Source: Maylandia zebra | Lineage: Eukaryota; Chordata; Actinopteri; Cichliformes; Cichlidae | Direction: 5' to 3' | Length of the DNA stretch: 64,000 nucleotides | NCBI RefSeq assembly: GCF_041146795.1 | Contig: NC_135168.1 | Span: 42,283,870-42,347,869 of the forward strand | In this document: one piece after another, positions 1 through 30,870 of the stretch | How positions within the stretch are numbered: position 1 is the first letter of the stretch | Layout of the letters: each line of letters opens with the position of its first letter | The notes under the pieces: generated by a model | The model's database searches: none | What the model saw: only the letters and a program-made list of their open reading frames with translations | Told to the model about the DNA's origin: nothing | Made by a program: the position numbers and the translations under genes

Positions 1-3000
1 GACTTCTGGATTCAAAAAGCTAACTAACCTTTAAAATCGACAAAACAATGTGTAAGATCACACAAGGTATACCTATCATCCTGCCTATAGTGATGTTACG
101 CATTCATTACCAATGCTGCAGCAGTATTTTTTTGTGTCAGACATATAATTTGTTGATATCTGCAGGACGGACTGCATTTTAAAAATATCAGTATGTTTCA
201 TAGCTGAGAAGTCCGTCTATTGATACTGCTTCAAAAAGACCCAGTTACGTTACATCCCAGTCTATTTAAGCAAAATATACAGTATTTGTTAAATGTTTAT
301 ATGTTACGCCTAACTGCAAACAAGGAATGTATTATAGTTTGCACTCTAGCCTGTGTTTACATTCTGATTTGGTATGTTTATTTTTCCAGCTGCCAGCAGA
401 TTTGATTTATATTCAGCAAGTTTATCATCTTTGGACTAAAAACATTCACGGTGTGACTTCAGCATCAGATATATTGCACATTCATTCAATAGTGGAAATT
501 TTTCCATATTTGTTTCTTCCGCAAACACTCATAAATACAGTGCACTAATGCCATATATTTGCATGAGAAAGGGTCTAGATGCGTAGCATTTGTTGTGATG
601 TCGACTCTCCGGGCCCTCAGGGAGTGGCATTCTGTTAGCAGCTCCTTTGTGCAGCATAGTCCTTGCCAGATTCATCACTCTAGTCCCAGGGCACTGTGGG
701 TTCAGAGCCTTTTTGTGTTCCATACTGGATGATAGATCTGGCTTTTTGCATCAGGTTTTATGAGATTTGCCAAGTTTGTTGTGTGAAACAAAATTACGAT
801 AAATAATAATAGATCTGTTTCTTGTGTAGAGTTATTTTATTTGTATGTTTTGTGCTTTTCTCTTAGGGACAAACCTCAAAAGAAAGAACCTGCTGGCTGC
901 ATGTAAATTAATGTTGAGTCACACTAAAGTGAATGTCTTTAAAGCCTTTTATTTGTATTTTAATCTTCCCGAGCCTTTTGTTACTACAGCTTTGTAGTGT
1001 TGCTGTTTATTCACCAGGATTAAAGTTACATCATTTAGAACCTCGGGGGTCCCAGCTATACCAGAGTCCCCGGGTTAACTGTGAACAATGTCTGTCTAGG
1101 AGCAAGATCACTGGTGTGAATAACAGTTTATGAAGACTGTTACACTCCAGCTGCAGGAAAAAAACATCTATAACAATTGCTCCATCACTTATGGATTATA
1201 TATTATGCTGAAGACAGTTTTGACATTAGGAGATAATGCCTTTTGAGTCCTTTTAAATTGATTAATGTTCATGAGATGCAATTTTGCTGCATCATCTCAC
1301 TACTGTTATACATTTGAAGGCTGATGATGGGTGTCACTGTCTCAGGGTATAGGCAGAGGTAAGTGCAGATGAGGAAGAGATGGAGTGGCACAAGTATTTC
1401 AACCTTTTGCCTAAGTAAAAGGTCTAAAAGTCCTGAACGTCTGAGCTATGGATAGTAAACATAAATGGAGACAGCACAGTGGAGCACCACAGGGGCCTGC
1501 ATCCTCCACAATGCAGCCCCTTGATGGGGTTAAACTCTCTGCAGCATGGATATGATTGCATCATTGCACCCCGATCTGGGAACCAGTCTTTCCAGTGCTA
1601 CAGTAACTGGTCAATAGTCAATATGCTCTGATGGTGTCATCTGTTTAGTATAAGAACCAGATGTGATGTTTTCCACAGCACCAGTATCGTCTTCAGTTTT
1701 AGATTCAGGTTGTAAAATGTGACTCACAGACAGCCGGCTAGCACATGTCCTCATAACCGCGGGGCTGATACAATGACATAGCACAGGCACACCAAGAATA
1801 CTAAACACACCATTTCTGTCCCATTTGTTACCACTTATCTGTTAAATATCAGCATTCCCATTGATTAGTTTTCACTCAACTAATCACTCCAATAACTTCA
1901 AGTTAGTTAGCAATTTTCAGGCATGAATTTCAAACAGGCCTGAAGTCCTTTATTCACATGCAGTAAATAGCAGGTAGGTCTGCTGTAGATGTGTTTTCAC
2001 TGCAGGAAACACTCAGTTTGATTTTGGTAAGGGTGCTGTCTTAGTTCTATCTGCTATGGAGATGGCAGGTTAAAGACAATTTAATGCGATCCAGTGTCTG
2101 ATATTTGCTTTCTTACCTGCAGCTGAGCTGGAAAAAGGTCGAGGGCTGCTGTGCATGTGTGAAAACAACTGAAGTTACTCAGCCTTATGTCAATATTGCA
2201 AGTTTAGTTACATAATATTTTGGATTTGCCCAAAGCATAATAGTAATTAAATCACTTTTAACTGTATAGGTAATCTACACAATAGATTACCTAATATTCA
2301 TGATTCATGTGGCAGATTATCTTGACAAAGGGAAAAAATGGACCGAGAAACAAAGCCATTATCATCGCTGCACAATGGAAAGCAGCTCAGCGTGGATAGG
2401 TTTACCTGGCCACAACAGGGGCCCTGATTTAAGAGCTGGTCATTTAGTACTCTGCTTAAAATAGCAATCCTGTTGTTTGGGTGTTTGTCTAAGAGGTATG
2501 TGTGACAGCAAGAAGGAGAATGAGTCCCTCAGGCTGTTTGTGTGTGAATAGCCTGTCTGATGAGCCTGTTTAGAAGCCTCATCTGAACATACTGACCTAG
2601 TAAAAATATCCAAAAGGGACAGAATCAAATAGCTGAATTTCTCAGTATATATTAATTTGTGAGCATGAAAGAGAGAAGATTAATGTGCTTAAATGCCACC
2701 CCAAAATCACAATCACTTTGCGATGGTCACCTTCTGCCTGTTTGTTTGGCCTCACATGACCTCGACCTCAAACGACTCTGCTATTTGTTTGCAGCTGATT
2801 GGAAATAAATTGCATAGGTGACAGTGCTGATTTGGATGGTTTTGTTCATATTTTTGTGTGCGCCATCTCATTCTCTGTAAATAAGAGCAAAAGGATAGAA
2901 AAGGGAGAATGTACTTTTCATTTTCTTGTAAAGATTTGCTCTTGACATTCAAAAGTGCTTCAGATAATTTATATTTGTGGAAATAATCAACATAAATCCA

Positions 3001-5385
3001 TCCATCCATCCATTTTCAGCTAAGTCAGTGACATTTGCGTACAACACATAATTTAGATATCGTAGATATTTTGTACTAAAACGAATAATTTGAGCTTCAC
3101 TGATCACATAAGAACAAATTTCGGTTACATTTAAGCCCTCAGACAAGTTCTCATAACGTTGATTAAGTCTTTTAGCATTAATGATATTATGAAAGTTGCC
3201 TTGCTATTACCTAGTTTTTCAAAATTTAAAATCTGGTATCTTATAGTGATACTTTTTAGTTTATAGAGCAATGTGTAATTTGTTGGAGGTGAAGGAAGTA
3301 AAAATCATTGCACTGGAAAATGAACAAGCTACAGCTAGGTGGAGGTGGTGGAAAGACCAAGGAAAGTTTTGAGCAGCGTCTGATTCCAAAGTTCAAAAAT
3401 AAGAACCAGAAGTTAGAAAGATAAGACCTGCACTGCAGATTTAAGGTGTTTCTTTAGACTATGTCTAAAAGAGTCCATCCCACAAAGCACCAATATCATT
3501 ATTAATTTCTTTAGTATTTGAAGACCTCTAAATTTTTGCTCGCATACAACATCAACACAGACTGATTGAGAGACAAGCGACACATTTCTGGACAGGTTGT
3601 CTTATCAGCACAGAGCTAAAAACATAATGATATTCATACCAAATTCACATCTCCATGGGTCTCACATTTTTAATTTCCTCTCCATTCAGTTCCACAGTCA
3701 TCTGTGAGCTAGAGCGCACATCCAATATTCTTCTAATAAATTTCATGTCAAGGAAATCCACACAAATAAAATTGGCATGGTCTGTAGTAGTAGACCATTT
3801 GAATATGTGAAATGCATTAAACTTTCCCCCTGGTGGTGCCTTGGAGTGACCAGGAGCAGGCTGGCTCTCCTTATTAGAACTAAATGCATGCAGACACCTC
3901 GGGGTAAGCTCAGAGTGCCAAATCATTATGAATTGTAACGTGGACACATCATTGTGAGCCTGTGAGTGTACTGAGTTAAAAACAAATCACCTGTTTCTGT
4001 GGAATCTGTGTCTAATGTGGAAATGAGGATGAGACTTGTATTGACATCAACAACACATTGCCATTGTGTTTGTTCTTGACTCAGAGGTAGCTGTTTTTAA
4101 AAAATGAAATTTAGCCTCTTTTTAAATTTACAGTTGCATATTCTTTTATTGTTGTTGTTTGTATACAGTGAGTCAGCAGCAATCTCCTGCTGGATGCCTC
4201 AGTGTTTCACCGGTGATAAAGATACTGACACAGGGTAAACAGGTCATCAGAGCCATGGGATGAAACCGAACGTCATTAACTGGGAGGGAGAAAGGCAAAA
4301 TATAGAACTACAATGGGCTGCAGCGGGCTCAGTGGGGCTGAGCATGACAACACAGCTTTTCTCCCACTTTCTTTCTTGTTCTCACTCACTTCTGTGGTTG
4401 CTCTCTGGGAAAGGTCCAGGTTCTTCTGATGTGGTAGGGTCCCCTTTCTTCATACTAGCTGCAGTTAGCTCACCAAATAAAATGAAGTTTTATGTTTAAT
4501 TGAGAAGTATTAACAGCAGAAGTCTGTCGAAAAGAGAATTTGGTTAAACTTGAAGAAAATGTTTCTTTGTTCAAAACTTGGCTGCTTAAGTATTTTGTTT
4601 GAAGTAAAGTAGACGTCCTTCTGACAATTCCTGAATTTTCTCTCACATAAACAATAAATTTAACTCAAACAGAACCCTGAAAAAAGTGCTTTCATCCACA
4701 GTAATCCACAATTAAGTGCATTTTTCTGCAACAGTGTGTGGCCTACCAGTGTTTGTGAGCTTTCTGAAGGAGGCAGAGATAGTCACTACTTGTTCCAGTG
4801 GCAGTATAGACTCAAAGTTTGGTTCCTGAGACTGAGACAATTGTCTCTTGACCTTCTCTGCTAATATCTACAAATGGTCTGACCTTCACTTTTTAAATGT
4901 ACATATAAATAATGAACAGATTCTCTGTTGTAAAGTTGAGCTAATAATCAATAATTTTGTGACCTTTTCATAGGCTGATCATTTCCTGTAGTGATCTATA
5001 TGGGGTTAGAGGGACTGAGCATTGAAGGCAGTTGTTGTATAACATTAGCCTGAGTTTAGCAGGGATAACATGCATAGTATAAAAGACACAATACGTTAAA
5101 ATGAAATATGTTAATGATGCAGCTTAGTTTCAACAAATACCCCCATGGTCAAAAGTAAATGCATTAATAAACATGTTATTTTTTAACTGGCAAGTTATTC
5201 ATGTACTGTAGTTAGGGAAAGTTTGTGGCTCTTCTATTAATAACACCAGCATTCAACCCTTAAGTCCCCCCTAAAAAAACCCAGCAGAGATTTTTGGGGG
5301 CCTTAAGTAACATACTCCTGAACTGGAGTAGAACAAGGATTTTCTCTTCCCAACAACCACAAACCGCCTGCTGGTCTTCTGCTGG

Positions 5386-5510
5386 TGCAATGGTGGTTAG
5401 CGCAGACATGTCACAGCAAGATGGCTGTGAGATCGTTTTTACGTGGCGCTTGTATGTTCTCCCTGTTACTGTGTGGGTTATCCCACTAGGTTAATTGGTG
5501 ATTCTAAATC
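5386..5510 (+). repeat. Degenerate copy of tRNA-like SINE family
   Basis: The segment reads GTGGTTAGCGC, then CACAGCAAGATGGC, then TATGTTCTCCCTG, then GTGTGGGTTATCCC, then TTAATTGGTGATTCTAAAT. This is the same order of blocks as in the better copy at 16841-17215, with a deletion and many substitutions. It is old and incomplete. Confidence 0.6.
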
Positions 5511-5776
5511 AGCTGTATGCAAGATAGATATGTGAATGCTATACACACACAGTGATGCTCTTTTATATATACATTTTCAGAAAGAGAGTAAGGAAGTAAA
5601 TACTATGAACCCAAATGTTGTTTTGTCAGGACTCTGTAAAAATCTGTATGTATTTGCATATATTTGTACAGTGTACAGGCAATAGAACTTCATTATTAAA
5701 GTAGGACCCCATTCAGTAATAGTATTTGGTAGTATTTTGCAGTATTACAATTTATTTCTTTAATTAAAGACATTAA

Positions 5777-6003
5777 CTGGTAAATGGTAAATGGCCTGTA
5801 TTTGTATAGCGCTTTACTAGTCCCTAAGGACCCCAAAGCGCTTTACACAACCAGTCAACCACCCATTCACACACACATTAACCCATGTAGAACACTCTTA
5901 TCTCCCTGCAACAGGAACACATTTGCCCAAATGGGTGAATAAAGTGCCAAGAAAGTGCTCCAACTGAGGGTCTACATCAGTTGACCTATCATGGATCACC
6001 ATT
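5777..6003 (+). repeat. Dispersed fish repeat (TATAGCGCTTTA family)
   Basis: The segment opens with TAAATGGCCTGTATTTGTAT followed by AGCGCTTTA, then AAAGCGCTTTACACAA and a CA-rich stretch. I recognise this opening as a very common interspersed repeat of fish genomes. I cannot assign its class, and the right border is approximate. Confidence 0.55.
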
Positions 6004-8082
6004 AAAACAGTTTTCACATTTTTTCCCAACTGTGCAAATTGCTAAGAAGACTCGTAGAATAACATATATGTGTTAAAAGTATATATATATATATATTTAT
6101 CTTTTTCCTTGGTTTAGTTTAGTGGTGTAAATGGAGTCATTTGGAATTGAAATGAACTTTGTGTAAAGGTGACTGAGATATAACCTCAAAGGTCAAACCT
6201 CTCAAACTATTTATATAATATTCTTAGTTCTGAAAATATTTGATTGACCTCTCTTGTTTGACCAGCAAGGTCTACACATATTCTGAGTATAAAATGAATG
6301 CTTTTCCTTTACGATACCTTCTAACACTGATGCACGGTAATCTTTCATATTTCCCCCTCAGAAACATATTACCACATGGAAATCACAAATTAATACAATA
6401 AATATATGTCATATATTTTCTATATTTTTTTTCTCTCTTTAATATATTGACCTATAGTGTACTGACCTTGGTAAGACTTGAGTGAGAAACCAAATCCATC
6501 ATAATCCGAGTCTAGAAAATAATTAGCATCTGTGTTAATGAGCCACACCCATACAAGTTCCTAATTAAAAGTGTGTCACTCTCACTTTCTTATTTCAAAA
6601 AGAAAGCAACATTAACAATAATCTAATTCAATCTAAGCCAAATCCAAACAAAAAAAATTAAGAAAACATATTTGACTAAAAAAGGAAAGAATTTTTTTTT
6701 ATTTCTTTGAGGATTATCTTTATAGACAGTTTTCTATTATACTTATTTAAACAATAGAGCAGATTTGGAAAACATTGAGATAAATAGTGAAGGTGATTAA
6801 GAAAAATAGCTCCCACTGCTCCCTTTACTTCCTTCTTTCATTCCCTCTGCTGGATGCGTAATCTTTGTTTTGTTTTGAGGACGCCTCTCGCTGTGTTGGT
6901 GGAAATTATTCCTTCATTGCATCTACTCATATAATCTTCATTAGTGAGATGATTAAAAAGAAAAAGAAAAAACAAAACAAAAGGTATGAATCTACCCCTT
7001 CCTCCCTAATGTACACTGCACACGGTTGTATGTGAATTAAAGTTTGCAGTGGTTTATTTGACTTGATTATTTAATTCCTTATAAACTTGGTTTTATGATA
7101 CAAGCTGCAACAGAGACTGAGGTTTCAAATCTTTTTGATTGGTTTAGTTATGTTTGTTTGGCCCTCTGTTCACATTTCACAGTAATAACACATAAAAGTG
7201 ACACAGGAGGGAGATTGGCCGGATAACAGCTGCAGACGAGGCTGTGTTTGAGTCATTGTGAATGTGTGCATGCAAATTTTATTGAGGGTATATCGACATA
7301 TTTATAACTTTGTTGTGCTGTGATTTCTTTAAAATGTCTTTTTGACCTTGCAGAAGAAATCAACTTTTAACATACTCGTAGTCCATTCCAACACGTTTTT
7401 AAAAAGAAAGAAAAACAAATGGTACAGATGGTGAATAATGGTTCAGCATGCATGTGTGTGGCTATTAATGAGTTTAAATGTTTATGTGGGAAAAATATTT
7501 ATTTATCAATCCCACTTGAGCAGAAGGTACTGGGCCTCGGGTGGATGGGTGCATAAAGTCTGAGAGTGTGAGGAGTCTTAGGAGCAGTCAGAGGGCATCT
7601 GCTGTGCTGAGCAGCTTCTTGCCTTTGACCTAAGGCTCCGTCCTCCTATAATTCTTCTCATTATAGTCCTAATGGGCCAATCAGCAGCATGCTAAGCCAA
7701 AGGCATGCTTCTATCATCTTCACAGCTTTGCAGGGCTGTGTCAGTAATCCCTTCTCCTTTTTCCCATTCATACTACATGCCTTCTCTGATGTATTTGTTC
7801 TGTTTCACTGGATTACTCCATCCAGCAATTCACTGTTGACTGCCCTCTGATGTTAATATGAGGGAGTCCTTTTACTGTTTGCATTAGAGTATCTATATGC
7901 ATGGGAAGAGTAGCAATTTGGTATCTAGAAAACAATGTGTGGATTTAATGACCTGTGTGCTGTTGACCATGTTTTGAGAGTGTTGTGATTCCCAAAACAT
8001 ATTGGTCCTATGAAATCCTTTAAACAAACTATCAAAAAATAACAAAGATAAAAAATGTATGGGATTTAGTATTCCATCCACC

Positions 8083-8162
8083 CATCCATCCATCCATCCA
8101 TCCATCCATCCATCCATCCATCCATCCATCCATCCATCCATCCATCCATCCATCCATCCATT
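8083..8162. repeat. (CATC)n microsatellite, about 20 units
   Basis: About 80 bp of nearly perfect CATC/CCAT repeat. On the minus strand it translates as repeated Met-Asp-Gly-Trp, which makes spurious open frames. It directly abuts a minus-strand copy of the tRNA-like SINE family, whose intact copy ends in GGATGG, so it is probably the expanded tail of that element. Confidence 0.95.
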
Positions 8163-8285
8163 TGCTTCTGCTTATCCTTTTCAGGGTTGCAAGGGGTGCT
8201 GGAGCCTATCCCAGCTGTCTTAGGGTGAGAGGCAGTGTACACCCTGGACAGGTCGCCGGTCACCATGTAGCACATCATCATATAC
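8163..8285 (-). repeat. 3' end of tRNA-like SINE, minus orientation
   Basis: Read on the minus strand this gives CTGTCCAGGGTGTACACTGC, then AGACAGCTGGGATAGGCTCC, then CACCCCTTGCAACCCTGAAA. This matches in order the 3' third of the full copy at 16841-17215. The 5' part is missing, as is usual for copies made by incomplete reverse transcription. The CATC array continues from its 3' end. Confidence 0.8.
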
Positions 8286-8639
8286 CAGCTAGCCCAACAT
8301 CAGTAACCCTTCAAACGTCACTGCTGTTTAGTTTCCTGTCTTCATTTATGCCAGAAGTGATAGCAGAGCTATATGTTTTAATTTTTTCAGAAATTCCTCA
8401 GTCAGAACATGGTATATCATGTTTAGGTGGGAAACTAGGCGAGCTAACTTTCTGCTAACTTCTAACTCAGTGAAATTGAATAAATTCTGTTTTTATGGAT
8501 GCCTGGATTTTAAACTTCATTGTTACACCTGGTAGAGCAGCCACACTGATCATTTTATTAAAGATGAAAGAATTTATCTTTAATAAAATGATAAAATGAT
8601 AAAACTCAGAAAATCTCAATCTGCGTTCATAAAAATTAG

Positions 8640-8870
8640 TTTGCTGTACTCAAATAGTCTCTGTAGCCACCAAATTTGAATCCAATAGCCAGTAAATCTG
8701 CCACAGCTCTGCGATGCTATTGCGTCAATGTGGATGAAAGACTCCAGCAACTTGTTGAATCTATGCCACAAATAATTAATGCAATTCTGAAAGCAACAGG
8801 GGGTCCAACTTCACAGCAAGATGTAACTAATGAAGGAACTAGTGGGTGTATATTATCACTTCGACTGTTA
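8640..8870 (+). pseudogene. Tc1-like transposase C-terminal relic
   Basis: A frame from 8676 contains LQQLVESMPQIINAILKA followed by GGPT, the characteristic C-terminal end of Tc1/mariner DDE transposases (usual form: HLVESMPRRIKAVLKA-GGPT). Just upstream, DNA reading CTGTACTCAAATAG and AATCCAATAG corresponds to the end of the DDE core (sequence around SPDLNPIE). The rest of the gene and the inverted repeats are missing or too decayed to see. This is a dead fragment of the same lineage as the relic at 25130-25440. Confidence 0.7.
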
Positions 8871-9902
8871 ATTCACAACTTCAGCTTATGTTTTTCATTG
8901 TAGCTGGAATCCAATATCATTAAGAAATTCATCTACACCAACCCTCAGATGCTCACGTTTGTAGAGAATTAATGCTATATTGAATCAAGTTATTGGACAT
9001 GCATATGATGTCATTTTAAGTCATTTTTGATACTCTAATTCCAGCTGTTTGATAATAAAGGCAGAAAATCTGATTTTTAATTTTTTTTACATTTTAAGGC
9101 CAAATACAGTATCATCCTGCAGCTAGTCAGAACAGTGACTTCAAGGTTAACAACGTGTCCTGATGTGAAAAGTTAGGTTGTTCTTGTGCTAAACATGTAT
9201 GGGGCATTTGAATCAATAATGGTGACAAAAGCTGGGCCAACAAACACATCAACCTAATCACCTTAATCCTAGAGATCCCCAAACTCACAGTCCCTCCACC
9301 CTCTCTTTGTGTTACAGTCAGCAGATGTATCTGCAGATGTCAGCACTTGTTTATTTGTTCATTATTCATCAAAACTCATGGCTCAACATACACACCTTCT
9401 TCTTATACATTTTCAATAAGCTCACATGATAAACTATAGAAATCAAAAGCCTCTAGAATGAGGCAGTAAGGCAGTGGTGCCAGCAAATGAAGGGTAAAAG
9501 GTTCTCAAGACCTTTAAAGATACTTTTTGGATTAGGAATTCAGCCCAAATGCACCACAGAATATGTTCCAAGAAATTGGATAGTCCAAGCCAAAAAAAAA
9601 AAAAAACGTCTTTCTCCATAACATTGTTATTCTACCACTAGATTTATGGCTTAAAATGCAAAACACACCCTATCAATCACATGCTGACCTTCAGAAACTA
9701 TTTATAGTGAGTGGAGGGCATGTAAGGAGTGGAGCATTTATGCAAACTAGTGGAGCTTAGGTGTAAAAAACTCATAGACCTCCATACTTGCTTTCATTCT
9801 CACAGAGCCTCCATGCGTATATGTTGTAAATGCAGCAGACGGCACTTTGGGTTTAATATGTATTCAACACAAACCCCTTTTCCTGTTGCATTTGTCCTCC
9901 AG

Positions 9903-27821
<17,919 letters not shown>

Positions 27822-27968
27822 CTGGTTACAACAGGAGAGAAGGAATGAAGAAGGTGTAACAGGGAGAGAGAGAGTGTAAGAGTGAGGACAGTGGAGAGGG
27901 CATAAATGTACGTGGTCCCAAACCAACCAAATCTACTGAATAGGAGGCGAGCTTCAAAATGTGGTGCA

Positions 27969-27974
27969 AATAAA
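27969..27974 (+). promoter_or_regulatory. Candidate poly(A) signal of chrna8-like gene
   Basis: AATAAA 148 bp after the stop codon at 27819-27821. Neuronal receptor genes often use longer 3' UTRs, so a more distal site is possible. Confidence 0.35.
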
Positions 27975-30424
27975 TGCAAAAGCACCTGCATCATGCTACA
28001 TCATAAAGGTCAGGAAAAATTCTTTTTATTCTTTCTGTCTTGATATAAGAAATAGATTGATAGATTTTCTTTAAAAGGAAAAAAATATAACCAAATAAAC
28101 AAACAAAAATACTCAGAACACAGAAAAGCAGTGAGAAAGCAGAGGACAGCATTGCATACGTTTTTTTTTTTTACATTAAGTAAGTGGAAGACAACTGTCT
28201 TTACCCTGAAACTAGTGTAAACATCATTTCTGTCCATTAAAATCACCTCTCCAATGATACAAACTCCACCACAGTCCTCTTTGTTAAATATTATTCTCCT
28301 GTCCACTTGCACCACCTCAGTCTGAGTTCATACACCCGTTGTTTACCTTTTAAGCTAATAAGGAAGTCACACATTACTTCTGATAATGTAAATCCTTGTA
28401 AAAATGTTTAGTGTAGTTACTGAAATGAGATGTTTCACTGTGAATCTTAATGTTTTCTTGTCCGCGTAGATCAACAGAGCACTGAACAAAACTTTATTGC
28501 TTTATTGTTCTTTATTCATCAGTTTAGGAACTTCTCACTTTGTCTTGCCTCTTCATTTCGAACTATAGAATCTGTAACATAATAAGAGCTGTTTGGGACA
28601 GTGAAAAATAATGTTTATGAAATATCCAGTGTATTGAATTGACAGCACTGTGTTGACTGGTATTTATGGTTGTTGACCAGTAAAAACAAGATGAACTGGT
28701 GTCTTTTCTTTTTCGAGTACTGTAAAATATCACATGTTGACCTGTACAGTAAATCATATAACCAAGTGCTCTGATGTGACATGCGCTTAATATTCATTTA
28801 ACTGTTGAAAACAGGTCACGTAGTTGCACCAGTTTAAAAAACAAGCAATCACTTGAAAGCTGTTAAAGAGTTTGCACTTGTTGGAAATCATACGTGGTTT
28901 CTAAGGATGAAGAACAAAGTGACTTTTGAATCCTTGACACTGCTGACACTTGCTAGAGGCTCAATCGCAAACAGAAAATGTCATAACCTCATTTGCCACC
29001 ATATCACCAAAGAATATAGTGTTGATTCAGGCTAGGATCCCAGTATGAGTTTTCCTGAAGGAGCTGAGGAACTGAAAGTGACTGAAAGCTGTAAATGTTT
29101 ACTTCCACCTCCACCTCCCACCCATGGAACAGTTGCCACCATTCTCTGGTAGTTACAGTCTTTATCTCTTTCATTCTGCCTAAATGTGAGTGTTTTGCTC
29201 TCTGTGTTAATAAAAGACTATTTATTCTCCGTATAACAGGCTCTGCATAAATCTGTGGGGATATAATGTGGAAGGAGGCAAACGTGTGGCTTTGTTGCTA
29301 TGTGAGACAGTCACTATAGAGTCTACACATAAAACACAATCACATCTAATCCTTATTGGTCTATTGTTGTGAATATTGCATTTATTGAATACTTTTAATC
29401 ACAGAATGATCCCAAACAACAAATAATAGTTGAGAATTGCTGTAAAACACATCAAACAGTCCAAGGATCTTACTGGAGTAGACAAATACAGTGTAACATT
29501 TTATTCAAGATCTGTATATTCTTCGCTCTTTTCAGTAAAGCTTTGGTTTTCTTAGATAGTGGCATAAAATTGTCTTTGGTCCCAGATAAGGAAGGGGAAT
29601 GAAAAATTGAATGCGGGAGGAAATTAAATATAAATCTGAGCTAAAACCATGACCAAGAATTTGGGGCATGTTTTCCTTCTGTGATTTAGGAAACATGCTC
29701 TGATTTCTTTCTTCCTCTTTTCCTTTTTTTCTTTTGTGAGACCAACAAAGACATTCTCTAAAGTCCCAACTGTTTGATGTTTTTTGTGGATAAACTCCAA
29801 CTGATAGGACTGAGCCAAGACTTCAAGAAGAATGACTCGTGCATTTAAGTCTTGAAGCGATTTTACTGTTGTATGTACGCAGACAGGAGTAGTGTTAAAA
29901 CCAGTTTACAAGTGCACATTTCCTTCTACAACCACAATTTTCCTGAACTCAAGCACAAACTCATTTTGTTAACAGTAAAACTACAAGTATTATCATTTGA
30001 AATGATTCGATTCACATGGCAACATTAATTAAAAATAAAACCTTTGTTCAGGTAAATCTTTTGAAGCTTAGAAATTAGGGTGGGCTTTATTTTGCAGGGG
30101 TGGACGTGACAAAATAAACCTTTTGGTTGAAGGGTTAGACTGAAAAAAAAGTATCATACTGTACAGTTATGTGCCTCTGACTATGAAGAAAATCTATACT
30201 GATGTAGTTGGTACGTATAGATGATGCCACAGACTGACATGTATACTTTCTATTTATTTTTTTTATAAAAATTAAGAACTCTATAGATTCCTCCTTCTGT
30301 TGTATTATATAACTGTGATCAATCTCACCCTCATGCTTGTCTTTTATTATTAATAAATTCAGGGTTATAGATTTGATCAAAATCACACCAAACAGTCAAA
30401 GTAACAAAAGTTAATCTCAACTTA

Positions 30425-30573
30425 CAGTTGGGGGAAATAATAGTAGGAAACCCTGCAGAATTTGTTAGTTTGCTGTTATCTTTCTCTCCTTTAAAATTAT
30501 ACACAGTTCATTTCTTTGTAAGTAGACAAACTTACAAATTCAGCAGGGGATATAATAACTATTTGCCCCACTG
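30425..30573. mobile_element. Small MITE with TA target-site duplication
   Basis: The left end is CAGTTGGGGGAAATAATA. The right end, reverse-complemented, reads CAGTGGGGCAAATAGTTATT, giving imperfect terminal inverted repeats. Both outer flanks are TA (30423-30424 and 30574-30575), as expected for Tc1/mariner-type insertion. At 149 bp it has no coding capacity. The interior (GTTAGTTTGCTGTTATC, TTTGTAAGTAGACAAACTTA) resembles a common fish element. Confidence 0.65.
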
Positions 30574-30584
30574 TAGGTCAGAAG

Positions 30585-30870
30585 GTGGCTCAGTAGTAAT
30601 CTATGGCCCCCATTTACCTGTATGCACTCTCGATAATACCTGGACATGTTCCTGTTGAGATGGTGGATGGTGTCCTGGGGATCTCCTCCTAGATCCAGAT
30701 CTGAATTAGCTCCTGGACATTCCTTGGCACTATTTTGTGACTGAAATGAACCAATACACAACACTCCAGAGGTTCTCAGATGAAGGCAACGATTGGCATG
30801 AGGGCCAGTGCCTTTGTTATCCAATAACTGCCGACACAATCTGGCACATGAGGCCTCACATGGGCTCATA
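30585..30870 (-). pseudogene. Tc1/mariner-type transposase C-terminal relic
   Basis: A minus-strand frame contains DPQDTIHHLNRNMSRYYREC followed by IQVNGGHR, which has the layout of the C-terminal end of IS630/Tc1/mariner transposases (IHxLxxSMPRRxxxCIxxxGGHT). Upstream the protein is scrambled. It is a different lineage from the GGPT-ending relics at 8.7 and 25.2 kb. Decayed fragment. Confidence 0.5.

Larger units (their letters stand above)
1..9902. other. Non-coding stretch upstream of chrna8-like exon 2
   Basis: I see no secure exon here. The stretch is AT-rich and contains pieces of dispersed repeats, a long CATC array and a Tc1-like relic, all listed separately. It is probably intron 1 and/or upstream DNA of the chrna8-like gene, because exon 2 begins at 9903 and the signal-peptide exon must lie before it. 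The only exon 1 candidate I found is weak (933-993, see findings). No CpG-rich promoter is obvious. Confidence 0.6.

Noticed and set aside
3645..3947. 100-codon minus-strand frame
   Set aside because: No recognisable domain, no splice partner, ordinary intergenic composition; nothing supports it as a gene.
7893..8281. Minus-strand frames with repeated Met-Asp-Gly-Trp
   Set aside because: They are the translation of the CATC microsatellite and the adjoining SINE fragment, not a repeat protein.
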